DNA of 64,000 nucleotides from Caballeronia sp. dw_19 (GCF_018449515.1 NZ_JAAVUQ010000009.1:62001-126000), one strand, 5' to 3'; counted from the stretch's first letter, positions 19,137-28,070 are shown. The notes: generated from the letters alone by a model not told the origin. Numbers and translations: made by a program.

Positions 19137-19850
19137 TCAGACGAGCCGCGCCAGCTCCTTCTCCATCCGGTCTTGCGCAAGCCGGTTCAACTCTTGAGGC
19201 ACCACGCAATCGGCCGGCAGGGGCGGCAGCACGATCACGCGGATATGCCCGGGCTGATCGGGCCAGCCTTTTGCCGGCCAGTATTTGCCGGCGTTATGCA
19301 CGACCGGCACGGCGGGCACTTGCGTCGAACACGCAAGCCTCACGCCGCCCGATGCAAGCTTGAGCGGGGCATCGTGCGCCACTCGCGTGCCTTCGGGGAA
19401 GATCACCACCACGTCGCCCAGTGCGAGCTTTTCCGCGCATTCGCGCGTAACAGCCTGATGCGCCTGACGTGGCGAACCGCGATCCAGGCTGACCATGTCC
19501 AGGCCCTTCAGCACCCAACCGAAGAACGGGATGCGCTTGAGGTCGCTCTTGAACACGAAGCTGATGCGGCGTGGAAACAGCGCCATGAACGCGAGCGTTT
19601 CCCATGTCGACTCGTGCCGGCACAACATGATGAATGGCTCGTTCGGCAGGTTTTCCAGTCCTTCGACCGAACACGATACGCCCGTGATCACGCGCATCAT
19701 CCTGACCATCGCACGGCACCATTGTTTGGCGAGCCAATAACGGCCGCTGCGGCCGACGAACGGAAACAGCGGCAGAATCAGGATCGACCACACCGTACCG
19801 CTGCCAAGCAGGTAGGTCGCGAACAGCCACTTGACGAAGGTTCGATGCAT
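19137..19850 (-). CDS. plsC: 1-acyl-sn-glycerol-3-phosphate acyltransferase
   Basis: PlsC (237 aa) makes phosphatidic acid at the inner membrane. The acyltransferase boxes are clear: CRHESTWETL (H-x4-D/E type box I), KSDLKRIPFFGW (box II), FPEGTR (box III) and VPVVHNAG (box IV). One or two N-terminal hydrophobic helices anchor it. The ATG at 19850 was chosen because the open frame further upstream overlaps the promoter of the divergent peptidase gene and lacks family similarity. Many genomes carry several PlsC paralogues, so chain preference is not inferable. Confidence 0.88.
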   Translation of the reverse strand: MHRTFVKWLFATYLLGSGTVWSILILPLFPFVGRSGRYWLAKQWCRAMVRMMRVITGVSCSVEGLENLPNEPFIMLCRHESTWETLAFMALFPRRISFVFKSDLKRIPFFGWVLKGLDMVSLDRGSPRQAHQAVTRECAEKLALGDVVVIFPEGTRVAHDAPLKLASGGVRLACSTQVPAVPVVHNAGKYWPAKGWPDQPGHIRVIVLPPLPADCVVPQELNRLAQDRMEKELARLV

Positions 19851-20064
19851 TAAGAAATGGACGGTGGTAAAAAGGTGCGAAAGGAGTGCGGCGGGTTGCA
19901 AGGCGTCCAGGGGTACGGTGACCCCCCGACGTTTGAGCCCGGCGAGCGAAACCCGAAGGATAGCGTGTGCGGCGGCGCATGTCCCAAACCCGATGCTGGG
20001 TGCGCGCACGCTGCCCGCCCGATGACAGTCAGGGAGACACCGGTCTCTCTTAAACGGAGTTGCA

Positions 20065-21267
20065 ATGACGGACGAAGCAAACAGCGAAGTGAAGGGCGAG
20101 TTGACGAACGACAAAACCGCCAGGCAGGCCGGCGAGCCGACGCCTGCTTTCGAGGACGGTCTGCTGGATGTCGGCGATGGCCACGCCGTTTACTGGCGTG
20201 CGCAAGGACCCAAGGACGCCCCCGTGATGCTGATTGTCCACGGCGGCCCCGGCGGCGCAATGAATCTCAAATGGGCGGATGTGCTCGATTCATCGAAGTG
20301 GCGCATGGTTTTCTTCGATCAACGCGGCTGCGGCAAATCCACGCCCTTCGGCAAGCTGGAGCACAACGGCACGAATGATCTTATCGGCGATATGGAGAAG
20401 CTGCGGGTCGCCCTCGGCATCGAGAAGTGGGCATTGTTCGGCGGTTCGTGGGGCACGACGCTCGCGCTCAGCTACGGCGTGACGCATCCCGAGCGCTGTC
20501 TCGGCTTTTTGCTGCGCGGGATTTTCCTCGCGCGCAAGGAGGATATCGACTGGTTCCTGTGGGACGTGCAGCGCGTGTTTCCGGATGCGCACCGGGCGTT
20601 CCTGGATGCCATCGAGACCGCGAGCGGCCAACGTCCGCGCAATGCCGCCGAGATCCTGACGCTCACCGGCGCGCCGCTGGCCCGTTTCGATAACGCCGGC
20701 ATCAAGCTCGCCCGTGCATGGTCGGGCTTCGAGGCGACGTTATCGGTGGTGAACAAGCCCGCGCCGAAGAAGGGTGCCGACCAGGCGCAGAAGGACGAAT
20801 CGAAAGGCGACGAATCGAAAGGAGAGGCTTCGACCGTAGCGGCTCAAACTGATGCCGCGCAAGCCACCGCCGCGCTGCCCGAAGCGCCCCAGGCTGATCC
20901 CGCTCAAGCTGAGCCGGCGTCCCCCGAAGCGACCCGCGAGGCCAACGCCGCTGCGATCTCGATGTCGCTGCTGGAGCATCACTACATGGCGCACGAGTTG
21001 CCGCCGGAGCCGTTGTTGCCGCGTATCGGCAGGATCGCGCATCTGCCGTGCGTGCTCGTGCACGGCCGCTTCGACATGGTGTGTCCCGCCGATCAGGTGC
21101 AGGCTCTCGCCGACGTTTGGCCGGGCGCGCAGCTATCCATCGTCGATGCGGCGGGCCACTGGACCTTCGAACCCGGCAACGTGACAGCGTTGAAAGCCGG
21201 CGGTGAGTATCTTGCGCGAACGCTGGCCGCGAAGCCAACGCCGACCTCAACGCCAACGCTAGCCTGA
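20065..21267 (+). CDS. pip: proline iminopeptidase with low-complexity insert
   Basis: This alpha/beta hydrolase (S33) cleaves N-terminal proline. The oxyanion motif HGGPGG is at 60-64. The nucleophile is S128 in GGSWGT, and acid D337 (GRFDMVCP) and H365 (AGHWTFEP) complete the triad. Usual family members are about 310-320 aa; this one is 400. The excess is an N-terminal tail of about 28 aa and a 66-aa hydrophilic Ala/Glu/Gln/Pro/Lys-rich insert at about 231-296, in the lid region, with a short internal DNA duplication. All catalytic residues are kept, so activity is likely. It is cytoplasmic, divergent from plsC and convergent with the EAL gene (9-bp overlap of ends). Confidence 0.85.
   Translation: MTDEANSEVKGELTNDKTARQAGEPTPAFEDGLLDVGDGHAVYWRAQGPKDAPVMLIVHGGPGGAMNLKWADVLDSSKWRMVFFDQRGCGKSTPFGKLEHNGTNDLIGDMEKLRVALGIEKWALFGGSWGTTLALSYGVTHPERCLGFLLRGIFLARKEDIDWFLWDVQRVFPDAHRAFLDAIETASGQRPRNAAEILTLTGAPLARFDNAGIKLARAWSGFEATLSVVNKPAPKKGADQAQKDESKGDESKGEASTVAAQTDAAQATAALPEAPQADPAQAEPASPEATREANAAAISMSLLEHHYMAHELPPEPLLPRIGRIAHLPCVLVHGRFDMVCPADQVQALADVWPGAQLSIVDAAGHWTFEPGNVTALKAGGEYLARTLAAKPTPTSTPTLA
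20794..20823 (+). repeat. 15-bp tandem duplication in the pip insert
   Basis: GACGAATCGAAAGGC at 20794-20808 is followed directly by GACGAATCGAAAGGA. It is in frame and encodes DESKG twice, a sign of recent slippage growth of the insert. Confidence 0.75.
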
Positions 21268-22515
21268 AGGCGGCAGCAACCCGGCCGCCGATGCGGCGAG
21301 ACGCTCCCAGTTGAGATCCGTGCCGAACACGAGAGGATCGCCGCGATAGTTGATGAAGATGGACAGCGTCACGCAGAGTCCGGTGCCAGTCGCCGATAAA
21401 TACGGAGCACTGACCATTAGCCGCTGCGGATGCGCGAGGGCGTCGACGAAATACGGCCGGTTGTCCCAGCGGCCGATGGACGGCTTGCTCAGCGGCGCGA
21501 GGCGAGGAGCGATCGGGGCCGTGCCGGCGCCGTCGATCATCGGGATACATTCGCGGCCGCCCTGATCGAGGAAAAAGCAACCTACCGTGCACGGCAGCGC
21601 CCGCAGATCCTCGCAGGCACGCTCCGGCAATGCGCCGGCGCACATTCGCTCGGCCGCCTCCGCGAAGCGCGTCCGATACGGCATCAGCAGCAAATCGATG
21701 CCAAGCTCGCGGGTCTGGCGCGTGTGGGCGAGGGTATCGAAGACGGTTTCGATTTGCTGCGTCGCGGCTTCCTCGGGCGACTCCCCGGGACCCGGCTGGC
21801 CAAACAGGAAGCCCTGCACGAAGTCCACACCCGAGCGCGCCGCCAGCAGCAAGTCCTCTTCGGTCTCGATCCCTTCGGCCACCACCAGCATGCCTGCCTC
21901 GTGCAACAGGCTCACCAGCTTCGGCATGACCGACTCGCGCAAGTCCGGCTGATGCGCATGGATGAGGCTGCGATCCAGTTTCACGATGTCCGGCCGCAGG
22001 GTCAGCAACCGGTCCAGATTCGAGTGCCCGGCGCCGAAGTCGTCCACTGCCACCAGAAAGCCTTGCGACCGGAACGCCTGCGTCGCGTGGGCGAACGCGC
22101 AGACGTCGTTGCCTCCCGATTCCAGCAACTCGATCACGATTTCTTCCGGCCGCACGCCCGATTCCCGCGCGATGCCGGCGAGTTGGCGCGCATAGCCCGG
22201 ATCGATGAAGCTTGCCGGCGTCACGTTCAGGAACAGCCAGGTCTGGCCGGGCAGCCATCTGGCGGAGTTCTGCAAATGAGTGACATGACTCAGGCGGTCG
22301 AGTGCGCCGGTCGAGCTCGCAACGATCGCCTTTGCGAACAGTTCGAACGGCTCCAGCAAACCGCCCGTTGATGCAATGCCGCGCAACAAGGCCTCATAAC
22401 CGACCTGACGCTGGTGGGCCAGACTATAGATCGGCTGGAAGTGCGAGCAGAGCACGATGCCGTCGAACGTGGCGGGCGGGTGCGGTTTCCCGAGTTTCCC
22501 GAGCGTGCGCCGCAT
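21259..22515 (-). CDS. EAL-domain c-di-GMP phosphodiesterase with C-terminal sensor domain
   Basis: This 418-aa protein starts with an EAL domain at about 20-255. The catalytic set is intact: E41 in EALLR, N in LNVTPAS, E in IELLES, DD in VDDFGAGHSN, K in VKLDRS, E in AEGIETEED and Q in VQGFLFGQP. It should therefore hydrolyse c-di-GMP. The C-terminal about 150 residues resemble the PAS/cache-like extension seen behind EAL in YkuI-type proteins, but lack transmembrane segments. There is no GGDEF domain. The gene converges with pip. Confidence 0.88.
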   Translation of the reverse strand: MRRTLGKLGKPHPPATFDGIVLCSHFQPIYSLAHQRQVGYEALLRGIASTGGLLEPFELFAKAIVASSTGALDRLSHVTHLQNSARWLPGQTWLFLNVTPASFIDPGYARQLAGIARESGVRPEEIVIELLESGGNDVCAFAHATQAFRSQGFLVAVDDFGAGHSNLDRLLTLRPDIVKLDRSLIHAHQPDLRESVMPKLVSLLHEAGMLVVAEGIETEEDLLLAARSGVDFVQGFLFGQPGPGESPEEAATQQIETVFDTLAHTRQTRELGIDLLLMPYRTRFAEAAERMCAGALPERACEDLRALPCTVGCFFLDQGGRECIPMIDGAGTAPIAPRLAPLSKPSIGRWDNRPYFVDALAHPQRLMVSAPYLSATGTGLCVTLSIFINYRGDPLVFGTDLNWERLAASAAGLLPPSG

Positions 22516-23043
22516 CAGGAAGCTGCTGCCTGGAGACGGGTGTTGCCGGTCGGCGCAGCCATGCCGGCTACTGCAACACGTCCCGCGACGAATAGTGAAA
22601 AGGCGCGCAGGATGGACAGCGTCAACCGTGCGGGCAGCGATGTCAGCCCCGCCGTGCTACGACGGCGAACTCGCCCGGTCAGATCGGCTGCACAAACGCG
22701 AGCCAGGAACAGTTCGAACATGATGTGGGTCTGCGCGGGTGGTGAATAGGACGGTAGGACGGTAGGACTGTAGGACGAATGCGACGAGTGGGCCGCGGCT
22801 CGGCAACGCTTGAGGACGGACAACATCTTATCGGATCAAATGGCGGCCGACTTGAGCGTGAAGCCATCATGCCACGCGTTGGCGAGACGCCGGCAGCTTT
22901 GATGGGCGGGCGTTTGCGGGATGCTAAAAATTCCCTGGAAGGCCTGTCGGACGGTAAATTTGGGACAGGAATGGTACGATCGCGCCTTGCAAGCCGGCGC
23001 GCGATGCTCGTCGAATAGTGAATCAAGTTACGGAGGCGAACCG
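22516..23043. other. intergenic region with 8-bp tandem repeat
   Basis: No convincing gene in about 530 bp upstream of the EAL gene and the 140-aa gene. It includes four copies of an 8-bp unit at 22748-22779. Open frames here lack family similarity or ribosome sites. Confidence 0.5.
22748..22779. repeat. 8-bp tandem repeat, four units
   Basis: AGGACGGT, AGGACGGT, AGGACTGT and AGGACGAA run head to tail. It is a short variable-number repeat in a non-coding stretch. Confidence 0.7.
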
Positions 23044-23466
23044 ATGGCCCAACAGAAAACCAACCCGAAGCTGGAGCAGGCGCTGACGCGCGGCGACCTC
23101 GCGATTCGCCAGGCCAACTCCGGCCGCGCAACGGCCGTGCTGCGCGCGCTTGGCAAGATGATTGTGGAGGCTTCGGCGACCATTGGTGTGGAAGCGTTTG
23201 TCGTGATTCATGACGGCGACAAGATCTACGATCCCGCCGACGGCATGTGGCCGCAACAACTGCTGGTGTCGCTCGATGGCCCGGTGGAAGACGCGGACCC
23301 GGACGAACTGCGCACCGTGACCTTGATGGCCGACACTCCCGCAACCGTGTTTCGATGCGAATGGCAACGTGCGGACGGCAAGATCGGCCGTCAGGAAGGG
23401 CGTCCGCTCGCAATGGTGGCGTTCATCACCGACGTGGACATTCCCTGGCTCGACGACGAAGACTGA
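23044..23466 (+). CDS. conserved hypothetical protein, 140 aa
   Basis: The product is not recognised. It is acidic and soluble with no signal peptide, beginning MAQQKTNPKLEQALTRGDLA. It has an alternating beta-rich middle (GVEAFVVIHDGDKIYDP) and an acidic C-terminus (IPWLDDED). The ATG at 23044 follows GGAGGCGAACCG, a good ribosome site; the frame is open 41 codons upstream without one. GC-rich codon use is like its neighbours, so it looks like a real gene. A set of crossing inverted repeats begins at its stop codon. Confidence 0.7.
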   Translation: MAQQKTNPKLEQALTRGDLAIRQANSGRATAVLRALGKMIVEASATIGVEAFVVIHDGDKIYDPADGMWPQQLLVSLDGPVEDADPDELRTVTLMADTPATVFRCEWQRADGKIGRQEGRPLAMVAFITDVDIPWLDDED

Positions 23467-23549
23467 AGAAGCCCCGGCCTTATTCTGAAAAAACCGGCGG
23501 ATGCGCCTTGCATCCGCTGTTCCCAGGCTTCTTCATCCGGTAAGGCCGG
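23465..23549 (+). terminator. complex 3'-end structure with two crossing stems
   Basis: GAAGAAGCC (23465-23473) pairs with GGCTTCTTC (23526-23534). CCGGCCTTA (23474-23482) pairs with TAAGGCCGG (23541-23549). GCGGATGC/GCATCCGC (23497-23517) forms an inner hairpin. The first two stems cross, so they form a pseudoknot or exclude one another. Confidence 0.5.
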
Positions 23550-24151
23550 CACCTGGTTTGCGCTTCAGGCGGAATTCCCTTCTTTTCCTAAAGCGCAAAT
23601 GCGTAGCGCCCTCGAATTGCTTCTGCTTTACATATCGAATTCCATAGTGCCTCAAGGGCTTATTTGCAGCAGACTCTATTCATCAGTTTAATAGGTCTCA
23701 CTTATTGCGAGCGGGTCATTTTTTCCGCTTTGCCAATCCAGCCGTTTCGCTTGCCCGTTATTCACCCTCGATATAAAGTCGGCGACAGAAAATCCGTTAT
23801 ATAAGCATGAGCACTCGAACGGTGCAGCACCGGAGATAGCGGAGGCCAAAACATGGCTTTAGAATATTTCTAACCATAATTAATGGCAAAAAAGAGTCGC
23901 GCTTCACGTGTACGACACATACTTGCCTCCGCATAATTTTTCATGATACGAAATGCGGGGAGATGATTTGAGGCGTCGAACACGAAAAGCGCTGAAAATG
24001 CATATTTTTTTTAAATTTCTCTAAAGATTTATTTGGTAGCGCGCACCTCATCAATTGCCTTTGGGCGAGACTAAATCCGTCGTGTGATTCGTTTGCGTGA
24101 AGTCAAACGTTCCGCGGCGTCCTCCTTCTCGCCAAAAATGGGGTAGCACAA
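23550..24151. other. AT-rich non-coding leader before the FeeM-like gene
   Basis: About 600 bp with clearly lower GC than the flanks, including long A and T runs near 24000-24030. I see no gene. It may carry the promoter of the acyltransferase gene, a small RNA, or sequence of foreign origin. Confidence 0.45.
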
Positions 24152-24946
24152 ATGGAACAGCTTAATAAGGCAGGTCAAAGCAGCGTTTTTCGCAACGGAC
24201 ATATTGAACACGGTGAACGTGCAGGGCGGCTCGAGCGGGCGGTTGTCCAGGCTCAGGAGAAGCGCGAGTCCATGCCGTTCACGATCCGGATTGTTCGCGA
24301 AAACGCCGACCTTGAAAAAGTCGTTGAGATGCGGCGCATGGCTTATGGCCGGCATTTGCCGGTTTTTGCCCAGAAACTGGGCATTGAGGAATGCGATCGG
24401 GACCCGGGTGTGGCAGTGCTTCTTGCGGAATCGAAGCTGGATGGCGCGCCGCTGGGTACTATGCGTATTCAAACCAATGAATATGCGCCGCTGGCAGTGG
24501 AACAATCGGTGCGCCTGCCTGACTGGCTGGCCAGCAGCCGTTTGGCGGAAGCCACCCGGCTGGGTGTGGCGGGCGGTGGCGTGGGCCGTGTCGTCAAGGT
24601 AATGCTTTGCAAGGCCCTGTGGCTTTATTGCGAGCAGCAACTGGTCGACTATATGGTTATTACCGCGCGTGCGCCGCTGGACAGGGAATATGAAGGCATG
24701 TTGTTCGAAGATGTATTTGAAGAAAGAGAATTCCTGCCGATGGCTCATGTTGGCGGATTGCCGCACCGGGTACTTGCAAAAGACGTGATGGCGGCTCGGC
24801 GCCGCTGGGAGGAAGCGAAGCATCCGTTATTCCAGTTCATGGTGCATACGCATCATCCGGATCTGGATTTACGGACGTCTGATTTATCTTTCCAGCAGGA
24901 ACCGGTACGATGCCCGGAGGTACCGCAAGTTGCTTACGGCAGGTAA
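24152..24946 (+). CDS. FeeM-like N-acyl amino acid synthase / acyltransferase
   Basis: This 264-aa protein matches the FeeM/N-acyl amino acid synthase type of GNAT fold, related to autoinducer synthases. The features are a core beginning FTIRIVRENADLEKVVEMRRMAYGRH and a typical central LAEATRLGVAGG. A C-terminal region (MVHTHHPDL) with no hydrophobic segment completes it. Such enzymes transfer an acyl group from acyl carrier protein to an amino acid. The product here is unknown. The first about 40 residues before MPFTIRIV are an extra tail, and that internal ATG at 24272 is an alternative start. The long AT-rich leader and the adjoining c-di-GMP enzyme suggest a signalling or membrane-lipid role, which is inference. 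Confidence 0.75.
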   Translation: MEQLNKAGQSSVFRNGHIEHGERAGRLERAVVQAQEKRESMPFTIRIVRENADLEKVVEMRRMAYGRHLPVFAQKLGIEECDRDPGVAVLLAESKLDGAPLGTMRIQTNEYAPLAVEQSVRLPDWLASSRLAEATRLGVAGGGVGRVVKVMLCKALWLYCEQQLVDYMVITARAPLDREYEGMLFEDVFEEREFLPMAHVGGLPHRVLAKDVMAARRRWEEAKHPLFQFMVHTHHPDLDLRTSDLSFQQEPVRCPEVPQVAYGR

Positions 24947-24987
24947 TAAAAGATAGCCCGGCCGTTCATTGACCGAGGCCACAAAAA

Positions 24988-25021
24988 GACGGTGGCGATT
25001 CACTGGGGTTTCGCCACCGTC
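24988..25021 (-). terminator. strong hairpin upstream of GGDEF-EAL gene
   Basis: GACGGTGGCGA and TCGCCACCGTC make a perfect 11-bp stem with a 12-nt loop. On the minus strand it is followed by TTTTTGT, so it reads as a terminator for antisense transcription. On the plus strand it lies in the leader of the GGDEF-EAL mRNA. Confidence 0.55.
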
Positions 25022-25060
25022 GGCGCGACATCTGTCGTGCATCACGGGGGATTAAAAGGT

Positions 25061-28000
25061 ATGGCGTCGGTTGCCTTATTTTCGCGGGCGAAGTCCGGAT
25101 ATACCGGGTCGAATATGGACCGGTTTCTGTACGCGTTCGCCGTTTATATCGTCCCGACACTGATTGCTCTCGGCACCCTTGCCACGCTGGTGTGGGGAAC
25201 GCCCCAATTCGATTCGAGGGGCGGTCTCACCCTGCCCCTCCACGTCCTGAAAGACCCGTCTGGAACGCTCGATCCTGCTACCGCGCTTGAGCGGATGCCT
25301 ACGGCTGTCTTGTCGAACCGGTTCAACACGCAGCTCGCCGAAACGCCATTCTGGTTCGAATTCGCCGTGCCCAACATGAGTCAGGAGCAATCGACTTACG
25401 CCGAATTACCGTCGCGTCACGCGCAAACGCTTTCGTGCTGGATTGCATCGACCATGCAGCCGCTCGGCAGCGCCGATCGCCTGACCACGACCAACGAATT
25501 TACCCCCATCAAGGCGGGTTTCGCGCTCCAACTCGGCCACCTCGCGGAGCCGGTCAATGTGCTGTGCCGCGGCACGTTTTCCGGCCCGGCACAAATTACC
25601 GCGCTCGGTTGGAGCGGTCCGATGTTGCAAAAAAGCGCGCTCGACTTCCAGGAGAGTTCGGGGTTGATCGCGGGCGGATTGTTGACACTGGCCGTCTTTG
25701 TTTTCGTCACGGCAATGATCAACCGCGAGTGGACCTATGTGATCTTCGCGGTCTGGCTTGTCGGCAACCTGCGGTTGTGCGCGAACGCCATGGGCTGGGA
25801 CATGGAGTGGCTTGGTCGCGTGATCCCGCCGGATTACCTGCAGATCATCCGGCAACTGACGTTCGCAGCCTATTACCTTTTGACGGCCGCTTTGTTCAGT
25901 TCGCTGTTCCGGCGCGAGCTGAAGGTCATTGGTTATAAATGGCTCCTGAGGATCGTGCATTACGTCGGCCTCGTGCTGTTTGGCGCGGCGATCGTGTTGC
26001 CCTATGCACGCTTTATCCCGACGCTCTGGGTAACCACCGGGTTCGGCGTGTTCGTGCTGATCTTCCTGCTGGCTCGTCTCGTCTGGATGACCCGCTCGCG
26101 CACGGTGATGTGGTATGTGGGCTCGCTGGCAATCGTGCTGTTCGCGACATTTTCTGAAGTCATGGGCGCAGCGTTCGGCATCAAGCTGCTGGTCGGCGGC
26201 GTCAATACGGTGATGGCCGCATTGTCGTCGAGCATGATGGCCGCCTTCGCTATTGCCGAACAGATGCGTGCCGAACGTGAGCACCGGCGGCAGGCCCAAA
26301 CCGAATTGCGCAACACGTATGACGTGACACCCATTGGCCTGTTCACGCTCGACAGCGCCGGTCATTTCGTGCGCGCGAATCCCGCGTTGCGGACCATGCT
26401 GTCGCTGCAGAAAACCGAGTACAGGGTGCGGCACTGGAACGACTACTTCGAATCGGGCGCCTGGGGCGCTTTGCAGGCGCTGGCATCGAAGGGAAGTGAA
26501 GGCGAACTGGAGATGGGGGGCGCGGCATCGCGGGGCAATGGCGAGCGCCGTTTCCTGCTCAAGGCTACGCGCTCGAACGGCTGGATCGAGGGCTCGCTGC
26601 AGGATGTGACCGAACGTTCGAAAGCCATAGAACGACTGCGGTTCCTGGCTGAACACGACCCGCTCACAGGGTCGCTCAACCGGCGCGGCGTGGAAAAGGC
26701 TATAGCGGCACAGAGCGAAGAAGGGACGTCCTGGGCGCTCGCGTACGTGGATCTGGATCGCTTCAAGCTCGTCAACGATCTGTTCGGTCATCGTGCCGGC
26801 GACGAAGTCCTGAAGCAGGTCGCCACGCGTACGCGGGCGTTATTTTCAGCCGGGTTTCCGTTCGGGCGGATTGGTGGTGACGAGTTCGTCTGCGTGATGG
26901 GTGGCATGTCCATAGACGAAGCCATCGACTGTTGTCATCACCTGATCAGTGCATTGAGTGATGCGCCGTATCAGGTCGGCAATCGTGCGTTCCAGGTGAA
27001 GGCATCGGTAGGGCTGGTGGAGTGTTCGCACGGCGTGCGTGTGCAGGATGCGCTCTCGCATGCGGACCGTGCGTGCCGTGAGGCCAAGAAGAGTTCGAAT
27101 GCGCGGATGGTGACGTATCGCAAGGGTGCGGCGGCGTTCGAGGAGCGGGCAGAGGAATTGAAGCTGGTTGAAACGCTGGGGCGCAATCGATTGCCTCCGG
27201 GTCTTTTTCTTGTGATGCAGCCGATCATGTCGCTGTCTGCGCCCACAGAGTCGCTTAATTTCGAGGTGCTGCTGCGCATGCGCGCGCCCGATGGTGCAAC
27301 GTTGCCTGCCGGCAAGGTGATCGTGGCGGCGGAGGAATCCGGCAACATTGCGGCTATCGATAAATGGGTGATTACCACGTTGCTTGAGTGGATCGAGAAA
27401 CATCAGGCGTCGCTCACGAATACGCGTTTCATTTGCGTCAATCTCAGTGGTGGTTCGTTGAATGACGAGCAGTTCATGGAAGACGTCTTTGCATTGTTCG
27501 CGCGTTTCCGGCATATCGTTCCTTATCTTTGTCTTGAGATTACCGAGAGCGTCGCGTTGCATGATCTTGGCAATACACAGCGCTTTATCGCGCGGGTTCA
27601 TGAGATGGGTGGCAAGATCGCACTCGATGATTTTGGCGCGGGGTATACATCGTTTAAATATCTCAAGGATCTTTCCGCTGATGCACTCAAGATTGACGGC
27701 GAGTTTATTCGGACGATGTGTGCGCATCCGGCTGATATAGCCATTGTTGAAGCTATTGTTGCGCTCGCTCGCAATCTTGGAATGCGTAGCGTTGCCGAGT
27801 GGGTTGAGGATGTGGGGACGCTGCGCGCGCTGAAGGAAATTGGCGTGGATTACGTGCAGGGATATCTTATTGCCAAGCCGCAGGAAAGCAGTGCGATTCT
27901 TGCCGCTTCGTCGGCGGCGAGTTTTGTGAAGGATTTAGAGGTGGTGCAGTTTATTGATAGTATTGTTGTGCAGGATAAGACGTTGGCGTTTAGTTTTGAT

Positions 28001-28069
28001 GTGGCGGTTAAGGCTGGTTTGCACGGGGGGGGGGGGGGGGCGGTGTTATGCGGGGTTGGTCGGTTTTGA
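25061..28069 (+). CDS. 7TM-PAS-GGDEF-EAL c-di-GMP enzyme
   Basis: The protein is about 1002 aa. It has an N-terminal anchor helix, a periplasmic domain of about 180 aa and a seven-helix membrane block at about 190-400. A PAS domain (TPIGLFTLDSAGHFVRANPA) leads to GGDEF (RIGGDEFVC, intact) and an EAL-type domain. The EAL motif reads EVLLR rather than EALLR. It keeps catalytic E, N (VNLSGG), E (LEITES), DD (LDDFGAGYTS), K (LKIDGEF) and AEWVED. It may make or break c-di-GMP in response to a periplasmic or membrane signal. The start at 25061 is chosen over a GTG at 24992 inside a hairpin. The last about 15 codons fall in the composite repeat and include the G16 tract. Confidence 0.88.
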   Translation: MASVALFSRAKSGYTGSNMDRFLYAFAVYIVPTLIALGTLATLVWGTPQFDSRGGLTLPLHVLKDPSGTLDPATALERMPTAVLSNRFNTQLAETPFWFEFAVPNMSQEQSTYAELPSRHAQTLSCWIASTMQPLGSADRLTTTNEFTPIKAGFALQLGHLAEPVNVLCRGTFSGPAQITALGWSGPMLQKSALDFQESSGLIAGGLLTLAVFVFVTAMINREWTYVIFAVWLVGNLRLCANAMGWDMEWLGRVIPPDYLQIIRQLTFAAYYLLTAALFSSLFRRELKVIGYKWLLRIVHYVGLVLFGAAIVLPYARFIPTLWVTTGFGVFVLIFLLARLVWMTRSRTVMWYVGSLAIVLFATFSEVMGAAFGIKLLVGGVNTVMAALSSSMMAAFAIAEQMRAEREHRRQAQTELRNTYDVTPIGLFTLDSAGHFVRANPALRTMLSLQKTEYRVRHWNDYFESGAWGALQALASKGSEGELEMGGAASRGNGERRFLLKATRSNGWIEGSLQDVTERSKAIERLRFLAEHDPLTGSLNRRGVEKAIAAQSEEGTSWALAYVDLDRFKLVNDLFGHRAGDEVLKQVATRTRALFSAGFPFGRIGGDEFVCVMGGMSIDEAIDCCHHLISALSDAPYQVGNRAFQVKASVGLVECSHGVRVQDALSHADRACREAKKSSNARMVTYRKGAAAFEERAEELKLVETLGRNRLPPGLFLVMQPIMSLSAPTESLNFEVLLRMRAPDGATLPAGKVIVAAEESGNIAAIDKWVITTLLEWIEKHQASLTNTRFICVNLSGGSLNDEQFMEDVFALFARFRHIVPYLCLEITESVALHDLGNTQRFIARVHEMGGKIALDDFGAGYTSFKYLKDLSADALKIDGEFIRTMCAHPADIAIVEAIVALARNLGMRSVAEWVEDVGTLRALKEIGVDYVQGYLIAKPQESSAILAASSAASFVKDLEVVQFIDSIVVQDKTLAFSFDVAVKAGLHGGGGGAVLCGVGRF
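28025..28040 (+). repeat. 16-G homopolymer at the 3' end of the GGDEF-EAL gene
   Basis: A run of 16 G encodes five glycines just before the stop of the GGDEF-EAL gene. Such tracts are prone to slippage, and a change in length would alter the C-terminus and stop position. It lies at the edge of composite repeat A, and assembly error is possible. Confidence 0.8.
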
Positions 28070-28070
28070 G

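Noticed and set aside
20702..22258. 518-aa minus-strand frame overlapping pip and the EAL gene
   Set aside because: It runs over the EAL gene in another frame. The EAL catalytic motifs on 21259-22515 are decisive.
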